Source: Girardinichthys multiradiatus (Eukaryota > Chordata > Actinopteri > Cyprinodontiformes > Goodeidae). From it: DNA of 64,000 nucleotides. Positions 26,479 to 37,844 of this stretch are shown piece by piece. A program made the translations under genes and the position numbers. Position 1 is the stretch's first letter. Every line of letters starts with the position of its first letter. The notes under the pieces were generated by a model. The model saw nothing but the letters and a program-made list of their open reading frames with translations, did not search any database and was not told the origin of the DNA. The stretch is taken from the NCBI RefSeq assembly GCF_021462225.1, contig NC_061813.1:24824442-24888441 (forward strand), given 5' to 3'.

Positions 26479-28619
26479 TCTGATGATGTCTTCTGTTTTT
26501 ATCAAAGAAACAAAAGCTTCAATTTGTCTGAAATGCTTGAAATCAGCTGGACATCAGTTGAGTTTTAAACATATTTATACTGTAGGGTTGCAGCCTGGAA
26601 GGTGGTTCCCCGTCACAATGGGAGGAGCTCCATGTGAAAACCTTAAAATGATTCCTAATTCTTCATAAAGTTGATTGTAGGGTAACATTTTTAAGTACGG
26701 TAGCTATAAACTATAATTCAGTGAACAACAGAAACAAAGACAGGAAAAACATTTTTTAGAGGCTACAACATTAAAGCAAAAACAAAACAAAAAACAGATA
26801 ACATTGATCTATACCTTAATTAATAAAAGAAAGAAAGAAGTTTCAAAGTATTTCTGCTGTTCACCTTAAATACATTCAGAGTACTAAAATGTAATCTGTA
26901 TATTTTACACGCCTTACTTCCCATACATTTCCATACTTAAAAAAATGTATGTACTAAATCTTGTCTGATTATGTTACATGTTTCATAACCCAGCGCTGCT
27001 TAAATGGTATAAATTCCTCCCTTAAAGCTGCTACAGTTCCAGAGAAACAGTCCACTGTCATACCTGCTTGTGTTTTGAGTTCTTGAGTTTGCGTTTTGTA
27101 ATTTTGCCTGGTCTAGTTCTTTGATTTCTGTCTCCCTGCACCCCAAGCCCACACCTGTTCTGTGTTTTCCCCTGATTGTCTGGTCACGTGTGTCATTGGT
27201 TCCCCCTGCGGTCCAGTTTTGTATTGAAGCCCGTTTGTTTCCTTTGTTCACCGCTGGTTCCTTATTCAAATAAGAGATTTGTATTTGCTAGAAAAGGAGC
27301 TAGAAATCTCTCAAAACGTAATAAAACCATATAAAAGCATTGTACACAACAGTTTTTATCTGAACCCCCCCCAAACATCACAGAGTAAACTTATTTATTT
27401 CACATGACATTTCAATTTAGATTAAACTAAAACGAAATGCATCCTGTTTTTGTGTTGACACACGTTGATTTTTTAAAAATATTTTACATTTATACAGAAG
27501 AAATTCTGACTCTTAGGTGAGCTGTCAATATTTCGCCTCAATGTAAGATTTACAACAGAAAAACCGGAGGTCACACCTTATATTTCTATGGAAATGTTTC
27601 TTAAGAGTACATTTGATTGGGAAACAACATAACCGACTTCTTTACGAAAGAACAAGGCAACTACAACAGCCCTGTATGTTTTCATAATTAAAGTAACTTC
27701 ATATATCCCCATAGATAAGAGTACATGACTTTAAAACCATAACTACATTTAACACTGATATTAATGCTGTTTTGATCTAGTTTCATTGATTTCTTTGGCA
27801 TTTTGAACCCTGATGTAGAGATGGGTGGAGGTCTTTGTTCCTACAGTATATTATTACAACACTCCTGCAGGAGGAGTTATTGGCATCAATCCAGTCTTTA
27901 CATCTTAAAAATTATTTCTGAACCTCCTCTTTCTGATGAGCTCGATGCTTGATCAGGCATGAATACGAAGACACGAAACATAGCAGAGTGACAGAAAACT
28001 GCTGTTAGGCAACAACAGCTGTTCAAAATGTATTGTTTAGTCAAATAAATGCAATTAAAAGAATGAGAAAAACAAACATATTTAAACACATTCGACTTTC
28101 AAATGAAAGTTGTAAAATGCAGGAGTCAAAAAGTGAATAATGTCTCTTGCACTGGGGACCGGTCCAGAATGTACCCCACCTTTCACCCACAGACCACAGG
28201 AGACCACCACCAGCCCCACTCCACCCACCCACCTGCCTCTACACAGATAAGCTGGTATTGACAACAGTTAGATGGAAGAATGCCTCTTGTCACAACGTAC
28301 ATTTTTCATCAATCTTATCTGTACATCAGAATGATCCGATGTTGAACCTCCTGTTTATTTGGAAATGTATGTTTTATCAGTGAGTGATTTAAGAAGATGC
28401 CACATCACTGATTTCAGTAATAGAAAACTGATAGAGCTGTACCACTACATTTTTAGTTATAAAACTTATTTGATTATAGTACAGCATAATTTTATGTTAG
28501 TTTTAAATCATTTTCTTTTTATATTAGTTCTCAACAAAACTGTATCTATATACATATTTTTTTTAAAGTGATAACATTGGATTATTATACTGACTTTGCA
28601 TTTCTTAAATTAATAAAAA
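26479..28619. other. Intergenic DNA with an LTR-like GC-rich patch
   Basis: About 27060-27260 is a moderately GC-rich block with many 'gtttgttcc'-like words, resembling the transcribed part of a fish LTR. No boundaries or partner LTR were found. A 60-bp segment at about 27290-27345 recurs at 37870-37925. No coding exon was recognised. Confidence 0.35.
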
Positions 28620-28700
28620 CATCAGTCCATCCATCCATTTTCTATACCTGCTTCTCCTGCTTAGTCAAGCCAGTCTTCCAGGCTTTGGGTACGGTACATT
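28620..28700 (-). repeat. LINE/SINE tail with (TCCA)n end
   Basis: The block 'cagtccatccatccattttc' followed by 'tatacctgcttctcctgctt' is the reverse complement of the common fish retroposon tail that ends in (GGAT)n. Only the 3' end is present. Confidence 0.5.
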
Positions 28701-29339
28701 CAGACGTAGTTTGGTATGAGATGACAGACAAGCACAGATAAGTGAACTAAAGGGGCAACACCCTTTGGAACATAACCAGATAATGCTAAAGAAATAAAAC
28801 ACTACAAATCCTGACAATTTCCGTGGAACCTTTCATGTTGCACCATTTCTCTACAACAATCCTGTCTTGACACTAAATGTCTCCCATTTTCTCAGGAATT
28901 GTTTCAATATTTTGTGACGGATTAAAGGGCAACAATAGAGGCAGGAACAACTGCAGGTACTTCGTAAGAAAATGTGATTACTAATAAATAGAAGAAAGCA
29001 GAATTTAAATAAACTTCATTGTCCCTCAATGGGAAAATTCAGCAACAAATTGATGGGCAAATCGAAGCATGTAGATTCACAAAAGGGTAAAAATGTATAA
29101 ACAGAAAGTAAGACACTGTACAATACGGACATAAATTTGAGCATAAGAAGAAATACTGTGCAGTTATTTAAAAAAACATTCATTAGATTAAAAAAGTGTT
29201 CAGCTGAGTGGGATAATTAAAAAGAATTACAATATGTGCATGTTATGGTATTATGTCACCAAATACATACACTTGTTTGCCCCTGGTTGTGCAACAGGGA
29301 AAACAAAGCACCCTAAATACAAAGAAATTCAGATTTTGC

Positions 29340-30190
29340 TTCACCGCTCCCTGTAGCTGGTTATGATCCGGCTAGCCTTCTGCGCAGTACTTCATGACAG
29401 TCGGACTGCAGCTACTCTTGAAAATCTGCCAGTGATTTGGAAGCGTAAGCAACTGGTGACCACACATCCCCCTTCTTCTGAAGCATGACTGCCCCAACCC
29501 ATAGGTATTTGACCTCCTATTTTTCCAAACTCTCAAAGTTTTTATTCACAGTGGGCTTGAGCACAGGAGATCTGACAAGGGATTCTCAAGGTTTGGTTCT
29601 TCTGGGTCTAATGACTCCGAGACAAAGAGCAGAGAAAGTCGGGTAAGAAACAAGGTTGCAAAAACAATAGCAATCAGGCAACGTCTGTAGGTGCGATTAC
29701 CACTCAGGTGAGTTAACAATCTGATACCTCCGGCAGCTGAAGAACGCTCCCCTGATGAACCTTGATGCGCTGCAGCTGTGCAGCTGCACCTGCCTGTCAC
29801 AACCTGTAGGGGAAGGAAAGAGAAAGAGAGCACACCACACAAACCTGTGCTCAGCTCCGTGGCATAACAGTCATGTCCTCTTTTCCCACTCATGGGGTTT
29901 AGAAAAATCGAAAGGCCCTGGTGGTTTGATGGTGTAGGGTGCTGCTGGGGTTGCAACCCCCATTGCCGGAGTTGTTGGCGCAACTGCCTGGTCAGCCACC
30001 CTCCCCGCTGCTGAAGCCCATGTTGCTTGTGCTGGGTCATCCATAGTCGCTAGCTGATTGCAAAGCTGATGTTTCTAACGCCCAAGCACGCCAACTTCTG
30101 ACACCATGTTGTGTTAGCTTCAGGTATACACCGAGCCTCTATTATTCTCCTACAGTTTCAGCATACACTTGTCCTACATGTGCCAAAATG
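29340..30190 (-). mobile_element. LTR-retrotransposon 5' fragment (tentative)
   Basis: On the minus strand, 'acaacatggtgtcagaag' (about 30115-30098) resembles the LTR/primer-binding-site junction of Ty3-type fish retrotransposons. It is followed within about 60 bp by an ATG frame (from about 30046, beginning MDDPAQATWASAA) that could be the start of a gag-like protein. Another frame runs open for about 164 codons over 29546-30040. There is no reverse transcriptase or second LTR in the window, so this is a truncated relic at best. Confidence 0.35.
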
Positions 30191-30796
30191 TTGAGCCATG
30201 TTATATAACATACAAAACTGAACATTAACAGCCACCAGAGGTCAGAAAACTATGACGGAGCCAAAAGGACATTGAAGGAAAAGCAAAATAGTATTTATCG
30301 TACAATGTCCTTGAAAACACGGTAGAGCTTCCATTGATTTCTTTGTTTGTTCCAATGAAGAAGCATCACTTTCCTGTATGACATATGAGTTTAGTTTTGA
30401 CAGGAATCTTCTCAAATCTTTTGTGTCTATTGGCTTGTTTTTAGTTTAAACAATTAAATTATGATCTAAGAATAACTCAGAAATGTGACTCGAGATGAAT
30501 AGGAACGCTCTCTCTAACACGTACAAATATTATTTCTGTAGATGCCACATTCTGATTAACCAGATAATTGGGAAGTGCCACTTGGACTCCTCTTGATCAG
30601 AGCCAACCCTGGCTGGTGCATTTAAAGTATTATTTGCTACTGAGTAGCTGCCACGGTTCCTACGCTACTGAAACCAGTGCCCTTTGGACCTTCTTCAGAA
30701 CATGTTTAATAGTAGTGGTAATGGTAGTTAAGGGTACATGTTAGACTTTACAGAAGTGATGAACAAGCTATTAGCTTTTCTTGTTTACCTAAACTA

Positions 30797-32344
30797 CAGG
30801 TCCTTCTCAAAAAATTAGCATATTTTGATAAAGTTAATTATTTTCTATAATGTAATGATGAAAATTTAACATTCATATATTTTAGATTCATTGCACACTA
30901 ACTGAAATATTTCAGGTCTTTTATTGTCTTAATACGGATGATTTTGGCATACAGCTCATGAAAACCCAAAATTCCTATCTCACAAAATTAGCATATTTCA
31001 TCCGACCACTAAAAGAAAAGTGTTTTTAATACAAAAAAACGTCAACCTTCAAATAATCATGTACAGTTATGCACTCAATACTTGGTCGGGAATCCTTTGG
31101 CAGAAATGACTGCTTCAATGCGGCGTGGCATGGAGGCAATCAGCCTGTGGCACTGCTGAGGTCTTATGGAGGCCCAGGATGCTTCGATAGCGGCCTTTAG
31201 CTCATCCAGAGTGTTGGGTCTTGAGTCTCTCAACGTTCTCTTCACAATATCCCACAGATTCTCTATGGGGTTCAGGTCAGGGGAGTTGGCAGGCCAATTG
31301 AGCACAGTGATATCATGGTCAGTAAACCATTTTCCAGTGGTTTTGGCACTGTGAGCAGGTGCCAGGTCGTGCTGAAAAATGAAATCTTCATCTCCATAAA
31401 GCTTTTCAGCAGATGGAAGCATGAAGTGCTCCAAAATCTCCTGATAGCTAGCTGCATTGACCCCGCCCTTGATAAAACACAGTGGACCAACACCAGCAGC
31501 TGACACGGCACCCCAGACCATCACTGACTGTGGGTACTTGACACTGGACTTCTGGCATTTTGGCATTTCCTTCTCCCCAGTCTTCCTCCAGACTCTGGCA
31601 CCTTGATTTCCGAATGACATGCAGAATTTGCTTTCATCCGAAAAAAGTACTTTGGACCACTGAGCAACAGTCCAGTGCTGCTTCTCTGTAGCCCAGGACT
31701 GGGGAATGCGGCACCTGTAGCCCATTTCCTGCACACGCCTGTGCACGGTGGCTCTGGATGTTTCTACTCCAGACTCAGTCCAAGGTCTGGAATCGGCCCT
31801 TCTCCACAATCTTCCTCAGGGTCCGGTCACCTCTTCTCATTGTGCAGCGTTTTCTGCCACACTTTTTCCTTCCCACAGACTTCCCACTGAGGTGCCTTGA
31901 TACAGCACTCTGGGAACAGCCTATTCGTTCAGAAATTTATTTCTGTGTCTTACCCTCTTGCTTGAGGGTGTCAATAGTGGCCTTCTGGACAGCAGTCAGG
32001 TCGGCAGTCTTACCCATGATTGGGGTTTTGAGTGATGAACCAGGCTGGGAGTTTTAAAGGCCTCAGGAATCTTTTGCAGGTGTTTAGAGTTAACTCGTTG
32101 ATTCAGATGATTAGGTTCATAGCTCATTTAGAGACCCTTTAATGATATGCTAATTTTGTGAGATAGGAATTTTGGGTTTTCATGAGCTGTATGCCACAAT
32201 CATCCGTATTAAGACAATAAAAGACCTGAAATATTTCAGTTAGTGTGCAATGAATCTAAAATATATGAATGTTAAATTTTCATCATGACATTATGGAAAA
32301 TAATGAACTTTATCACAATATGCTAATTTTTTTAGAAGGACCTG
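30797..32344 (-). mobile_element. Tc1-like transposon, copy A (1.55 kb)
   Basis: Both termini read caggtccttct followed by aaaaaattagca or a near match, in inverted orientation, and each abuts a TA (30795-30796 and 32345-32346), the Tc1/mariner target duplication. The long inverted repeats (about 210 bp) hold a second internal 'cacaaaattagcatat' motif, an IR/DR organisation. It contains a damaged transposase gene (31075-32014). Copy B at 33272-34881 lies 925 bp away in the same orientation. Confidence 0.92.
31075..32014 (-). pseudogene. Tc1-like transposase, copy A (frameshifted)
   Basis: The C-terminal two-thirds is open (31075-31809) and nearly identical to the 334-residue protein of copy B. 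The DD34E catalytic triad is intact: Asp in FSDESKF, Asp in FQHDLAPAHS, and Glu in PIENLW 35 residues later. Compared with copy B there is a 42-bp in-frame deletion near 31698, removing the basic QKQRQKR segment that could serve as a nuclear-localisation signal. A deletion of about 20 bp near 31782 shifts the frame and disconnects the N-terminal paired-like DNA-binding domain. The protein cannot be made whole. Confidence 0.85.
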
Positions 32345-32346
32345 TA

Positions 32347-33269
32347 CATATTTACATATCACTTGTGGCCATTTTATGAGAGTCTATAGATGTTCCTCTC
32401 CACCATTTTAGTAGTCCATTACTCTATGTGATGGATAGTTAAAGTAACATTAAGAATCAATTTTCTAAAAGGTTATTGACTTCTAGTTTGGCAAATTATT
32501 CAGTAAAATATTTTATCAAAATGATATTTTACTCACCTTCTGATTTTGAAATGTCCTTGTTCCTTTATTTGTACATAGTTCATTAGTTTTCTTTATTCCT
32601 TCATTTTGGTAGTTTTAGTATAATTGTTCTAGCCTAGGAAAGAGTTGTTAACTGAAATATGTTTACTTGGAGTTGAATGGTTTCTATCAATAAATTCATA
32701 AATTTTGTAGAGAAGTTGGTGTGAATTTATTTCATATGTGTACAGAGTTTGTTGTTCAATAATGCCAGTGCACAAATCACTCTTTCATCTATAGTCCTTA
32801 TTGCCCCGCCATATTGGGCTGGTATTCCCAGTTTAATATTTGGCAGACCGAATGGTTATTTAATTAAATATTAAATAATATAAGCATCCTAATTGCACAA
32901 CAATAGCAGAAGTGGAAATACAGTCGATCCTTGACACTGTTTAGTCATTTACTAAACTGTCGTCTGCTTCCTTTTTGATAGTGTAAGTTAATGTTTAGGT
33001 TGATTGTATATGTCAGTAATTTGTAAAAGTTACAGTATGTTGCTTTCTGTGACTTTTTGCAGACTCTGTAGTTGTAGAAAATAGCTGAAAATCACTCATT
33101 CAAAATCTCAGTTACACAGAGAAATTCTTGTTAATTTCTTTTCAAATGAGAATTTCTTCAGAAATTCTTTAAGTATGACCCTACCCACAAGAATGTGATT
33201 TGTTTCCCCACTGAGCTCCACCCATGATCGGGAACACTTTTCCAGTCTGCTTCCAGAGCACCTACAGTA
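32347..33269. other. Spacer between Tc1-like copies A and B
   Basis: About 0.9 kb of AT-rich DNA with no recognised gene or repeat. Confidence 0.4.
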
Positions 33270-33271
33270 TA

Positions 33272-34881
33272 CAGGTCCTTCTCAAAAAATTAGCATATTG
33301 TGATAAAGTTCATTATTTTCCATAATGTCATGATGAAAATGTAACAATCATATATTTTAGATTCATTGCACACTAACTGAAATATTTCAGGTCTTTTATT
33401 GTCTTAATATGGATGATTTTGGCATACAGCTCATGAAAACCCAAAATTCCTATCTCACAAAATTAGCATATTTCATCCGACCAATAAAAGAAAAGTGTTT
33501 TTAATACAAAAAACGTCAACCTTCAAATAATCATGTACAGTTATGCACTCAATACTTGGTCGGGAATCCTTTTGCAGAAATGACTGCTTCAATGCGGCGT
33601 GGCATGGAGGCAATCAGCCTGTGGCACTGCTGAGGTCTTATGGAGGCCCAGGATGCTTCGATAGCGGCCTTTAGCTCATCCAGAGTGTTGGGTCTTGAGT
33701 CTCTCAACGTTCTCTTCACAATATCCCACAGATTCTCTATGGGGTTCAGGTCAGGAGAGTTGGCAGGCCAATTGAGCACAGTGATACCATGGTCAGTAAA
33801 CCATTTACCAGTGGTTTTGGCACTGTGAGCAGGTGCCAGGTGGTGCTGAAAAATGAAATCTTCATCTACATAAAGCTTTTCAGCAGATGGAAGCATGAAG
33901 TGCTCCAAAATCTCCTGATAGCTAGCTGCATTGACCCTGCCCTTGATAAAACACAGTGGACCAACACCAGCAGCTGACACGGCACCCCAGACCATCACTG
34001 ACTGTGGGTACTTGACACTGGACTTCTGGCATTTTGGCATTTCCTTCTCCCCAGTCTTCCTCCAGACTCTGGCACCTTGATTTCCGAATGACATGCAGAA
34101 TTTGCTTTCATCCGAAAAAAGTACTTTGGACCACTGAGCAACAGTCCAGTGCTGCTTCTCTGTAGCCCAGGTCAGGCGCTTCTGCCGCTGTTTCTGGTTC
34201 AAAAGTGGCTTGACCTGGGGAATGCGGCACCTGTAGCCCATTTCCTGCACACGCCTGTGCACGGTGGCTCTGGATGTTTCTACTCCAGACTCAGTCCACT
34301 GCTTCCGCAGGTCCCCCAAGGTCTGGAATCGGCCCTTCTCCACAATCTTCCTCAGGGTCCGGTCACCTCTTCTCGTTGTGCAGCGTTTTCTGCCACACTT
34401 TTTCCTTCCCACAGACTTCCCACTGAGGTGCCTTGATACAGCACTCTGGGAACAGCCTATTTGTTCAGAAATGTCTTTCTGTGTCTTACCCTCTTGCTTG
34501 AGGGTGTCAATAGTGGCCTTCTGGACAGCAGTCAGGTCGGCAGTCTTACCCATGATTGGGGTTTTGAGTGATGAACCAGGCTGGGAGTTTTAAAGGCCTC
34601 AGGAATCTTTTGCAGGTGTTTAGAGTTAACTCGTTGATTCAGATGATTAGGTTCATAGCTCGTTTAGAGACCCTTTTAATGATATGCTAATTTTGTGAGA
34701 TAGGAATTTTGGGTTTTCATGAGCTGTATGCCAAAATCATCCGTATTAAGACAATAAAAGACCTGAAATATTTCAGTTAGTGTGCAATGAATCTAAAATA
34801 TATGAATGTTAAATTTTCATCATTACATTATGGAAAATAATGAACTTTATCACAATATGCTAATATTTTGAGAAGGACCTG
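33272..34881 (-). mobile_element. Tc1-like transposon, copy B (1.61 kb)
   Basis: The structure is complete: inverted termini caggtccttctcaaaa, flanking TA at 33270-33271 and 34882-34883, and roughly 210-bp IR/DR-type inverted repeats around a single uninterrupted transposase frame. Its right end lies 93 bp upstream of the start codon of the plus-strand stefin gene. Confidence 0.94.
33549..34553 (-). CDS. Tc1-like DD34E transposase, full length but Asp-to-His at catalytic residue 2
   Basis: A 334-residue frame beginning MGKTADLTAVQKATI, the normal length for the family. The N-terminal bipartite helix-turn-helix DNA-binding region covers about residues 1-110. A basic stretch (NQKQRQKR, about residues 120-130) may be the nuclear-localisation signal. 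The catalytic domain has Asp in FSDESKF and Glu in NPIENLW. The second catalytic Asp, present in copy A (FQHDLAPAHS), is His here: codon GAC to CAC at 33840-33842. Transposases of this family cut and paste the element into TA sites in the nucleus. The full-length frame implies recent insertion, but the His substitution should abolish strand cleavage. Confidence 0.92.
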   Translation of the reverse strand: MGKTADLTAVQKATIDTLKQEGKTQKDISEQIGCSQSAVSRHLSGKSVGRKKCGRKRCTTRRGDRTLRKIVEKGRFQTLGDLRKQWTESGVETSRATVHRRVQEMGYRCRIPQVKPLLNQKQRQKRLTWATEKQHWTVAQWSKVLFSDESKFCMSFGNQGARVWRKTGEKEMPKCQKSSVKYPQSVMVWGAVSAAGVGPLCFIKGRVNAASYQEILEHFMLPSAEKLYVDEDFIFQHHLAPAHSAKTTGKWFTDHGITVLNWPANSPDLNPIENLWDIVKRTLRDSRPNTLDELKAAIEASWASIRPQQCHRLIASMPRRIEAVISAKGFPTKY

Positions 34882-34974
34882 TAAATATGCTTGAAAACCA
34901 ACTTATGTTGAGCTTTTGAGTCTGATAACAGCAGACACTATACTTATCTGTTAAAAGCAGCAAACAGAAACAAG

Positions 34975-35891
34975 ATGGACTGTGGAGGATGGTCAGATCC
35001 CAAGCCCGCCGATGGGGATCTTCTCATGCTTTGTAAATGGGTGAGCTTCAGTTATTATCTACATATGACTTTCTGTAAACTTTCTGTTCTAACTTCTCTT
35101 TTCCTTCGATTCTCACACAGTTTTGGAACATTTCAGAGTCAAAAACAGACCAAAAGTATCAGGATTTCAAAGCAATTGAATACATGTCACAGGTTGTGAC
35201 AGGGATAAACTATCTCATCAAGGTAATAAACTGTGATTTTATATTATGCCATCGTGTTCAAGACTATTCAATGTGAACAAAAAAAATCTTTCTGGGCTAA
35301 ATATAATTTTAAAAAAATAGAACTTTAATTGCTTGACAGTGTGAAACTGAATAGTTTTCTATGCATATTTGTTAAAGTTTGTTCAAGTTTTTCAGTACAG
35401 CATTATTATTCAAAGAGGAACCCAAATGAAAAAATTATGTATGACTTTAATAGACTAAATTTGTTGTTATTTATTCAACTTAATGTAGAATTTAGTCGAC
35501 TAAAAAAGATTTAAACTATAATGGCTAGAGATGACTAAAATGCAAGTAAAACTAATTTAAACTGCACTTTTAACATAAACGCTGTCTTTCAGGAAAAAAT
35601 TGGGAAAACTCCAAATGTCGACATGATAAAAATGAACTTAACAAGTTCTGGCCTTTACAGGAAACCTGCAATAAACAGTACATGTTAGGTCCTGTTTAGA
35701 AGATTATTTCTACTCTCTTCTCTTTGCAGGTTCAAGTTGGAGAAGATGATTACGTCCATCTGCAGATCTTCCAAAGCCCTCTGCTGGGGAACACAATTGC
35801 GACTACATTTGAGGGAGTGCAGGGTGACCACAAACGAGAAGATCCTCTAACACCATTCAAGCCCTTCAGCTACAGTGAAAACACAACCTAA
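34975..35891 (+). CDS. Cystatin-B (stefin)-like protein, three exons
   Basis: Exons are 34975-35040 (22 codons, MDCGGWSDPKPADG...), 35121-35222 (34 codons) and 35730-35891 (53 codons plus TAA). All junctions are phase 0 with consensus GT-AG sites, giving 109 residues. Stefin hallmarks are visible: an N-terminal Cys-Gly-Gly (the glycine before the trunk), the first hairpin QVVTG in place of QVVAG, a following NYLIKVQVGEDDYVHL strand, and a second-hairpin-like QSPLLGN. There is no signal peptide, so it should be a cytosolic inhibitor of papain-like cathepsins. A polyadenylation signal follows at 36043. The promoter must be compact or shared with the Tc1 element ending 93 bp upstream. This is the most canonical of the three stefin copies in the window. 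Confidence 0.88.
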
Positions 35892-36042
35892 TTCAGCTTC
35901 ATCCAGATGGCTGCTTTAAAAGAAAATATCACTGTGCTGTTTTCATGAGCAAGCTTACTACAACAATGTTCATTTACAATACAGGCTGTGTTAAATCTGT
36001 GTATCACTGGAAGCTGTAACAGAAATGTCAAAAATGTCATAA

Positions 36043-36056
36043 AATAAATCAATAAA
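36043..36056 (+). terminator. Polyadenylation signals of the plus-strand stefin
   Basis: Two AATAAA hexamers (36043-36048 and 36051-36056) lie about 150 bp after the stefin stop codon in an AT-rich 3' UTR. Confidence 0.6.
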
Positions 36057-37507
36057 CAATTTTAAGGTTTACATTTGTTTTTTATGTTTGAAAAAGAAAA
36101 TCTATATCCTGTCTTATGTGTGTTACATTAACATTTTTTTAAATGTAACACATAAGCACTAAAAAAATAAAATCTGAAAAAATAAATTTAATACTACACA
36201 TCTCTTTGCCTAGCAGGATCTGGCCAAAGACTTTTATCAACAATATCCTCTTTATCAGCAATATCCTCTTGGCAAGAAAACGTTGGAAGAACCATCTTGA
36301 ATGACGGATCCATCCTTGCACAGCTGCGGCATCGATTTAGTCACAAGCCTCTTCCACGGCCTCAATGAGGGACACCTGAGCCCGAGGCCTTCCGTTTTGC
36401 TTAAAAGCAGGAGAACTCACCTGCTGCATTTTTGTAGTGCTTAAACCTGATTAGTGTGTCTGTAATAAAGTAATTGTGTCTTAGCACACCTGATTTGTGT
36501 GTTTAATCAACTGGCTCATAGGTGTGGTGATTTGTCAGTCAGTGCTTTGGAATTGGAAGGAAGAGAAATTATGATATACCTCTGTGTCTAACGTATACCA
36601 GCGTGTTTTGTGTTTCACAAATCACTGTGTATTATTCTGCAAAAAGTGTGAGGCTATGTGTTTATTGTGGTGAAAATCTGGTCCAATGTTTTGCTCCTTG
36701 AGTGTAAGGTGTTGATAATTATGTGATTCTTTTGTTTTCAGTGTTTATGCAATCATAAAAAACTGTAACACGGTTTGGTTTTCCGTTTGGTCGGTCCTTA
36801 GAATCTGAGAGACAGCAGCTCAATTCATGGCAGTAGTAACTAGAAATGGTTCTTCCACCACTGGAGGGTGCAACAGGATGCCAGGCCAGCTTTAAAAGAT
36901 GCTGCTACGGGGGCTGTCGCTGTTTTTGTGGAAGCCAATGCTGGTTATTGGCAAATGGGTTGTCAATATAGTTATTAGCTATTAACTGTTAGTCAGTACT
37001 TACTTTTAAATGATGATGTCAATATAGGTTATTATTTAATAAACAGTGTTAGACTCATAAGGTGGCTGTATTTACTTGAGATGGAAACTATGTCCTAAAT
37101 AGTATTATGTATATGTATAACATGCTGAAAGGATGACGAAGAGACTTTCTACAAACTGTCTGTTTATTATAGATCATGAATTGGGACTGTGATGTTACTC
37201 ACAGAAAATAAAATGAATCATTTAAAAACACGCTGGCACTCTGTAGTCCTTGGCCACGAGGGTGCCACAAGGATGCCAGACCAACTGTAAAAGCCTCTAA
37301 GATGCTGCCACGGCGGCTGCCTCTGTTTCACTGCAGTCAAGCCAGACTCTTCAGAAATGACGGTTAAATCCCCTCACGTGGTTTTCTTGTGCACCAAAAC
37401 ACCGGCAGTGGCGCTTGCTGAGATCTTAGTGAAATCAAAAGGTTTTAAATGAACTGACACATGGTGGTTGATGTCCTTCTTGCTGTTATTTATATAAGAT
37501 ATTTAAA
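36057..37507. other. Intergenic DNA with two degenerate direct repeats
   Basis: A block of about 45 bp at 36869-36915 ('caggatgccaggccagcttt') recurs at about 37270-37316 ('aaggatgccagaccaactgt'). A short 18-bp tandem (tatcarcaatatcctctt) lies at 36236-36271. No coding exon was recognised. Confidence 0.4.
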
Positions 37508-37844
37508 GGGCACTGTTGCCTTGCAGCAAGAAGGTCCTGGGTTCGACTCCTGGTGGGGGGTCTTTCGGCATGGAGTTTGCATGTTCTCTCCGTGCATGTG
37601 TGGGTTCTCACCGGGTACTCCGGCTTCCTCCCACAGTCCAAAGACATGACTGTTAGGTTTATTGGTCTCTCTAAACTGCCCTTATGTGTGTGATTAGGTG
37701 TGTGTGTGGTTGTTTGTGTGTTGCCCTGTGATGGACTGGTGACCTGTCCCGGGTGAACCCTGTCTCCCGCCCGTAGACTGCTGGAGACAGGCTCCAGCTC
37801 CCCCGCGACCCACTATGGAAGAAGCAGTATAGAAAATGACTGAC
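37508..37844 (+). repeat. tRNA-derived SINE with LINE-type tail
   Basis: The head has a pol III B-box match (gggttcgactcc, 37540-37551) preceded by a tRNA-like 'ttgcagcaagaaggtcctg'. The body runs through 'ggagtttgcatgttctctcc', 'cttcctcccacagtccaaag' and 'gatggactggtgacctgtcc', and ends 'gcagtatagaaaatgactga'. The tail is the one found alone at 3008-3115 and 6375-6520. A (TG)n tract sits inside at about 37690-37720. It is non-coding. Confidence 0.7.

Noticed and set aside
29546..30040. 164-codon minus-strand frame as a host protein
   Set aside because: It overlaps a better-supported gag-like frame after an LTR/primer-site-like junction. Composition is Gln/Ser-rich with no recognisable domain.
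37508..37600. tRNA gene
   Set aside because: Only a B-box and a weak A-box are present, with no cloverleaf. It is the head of a SINE.
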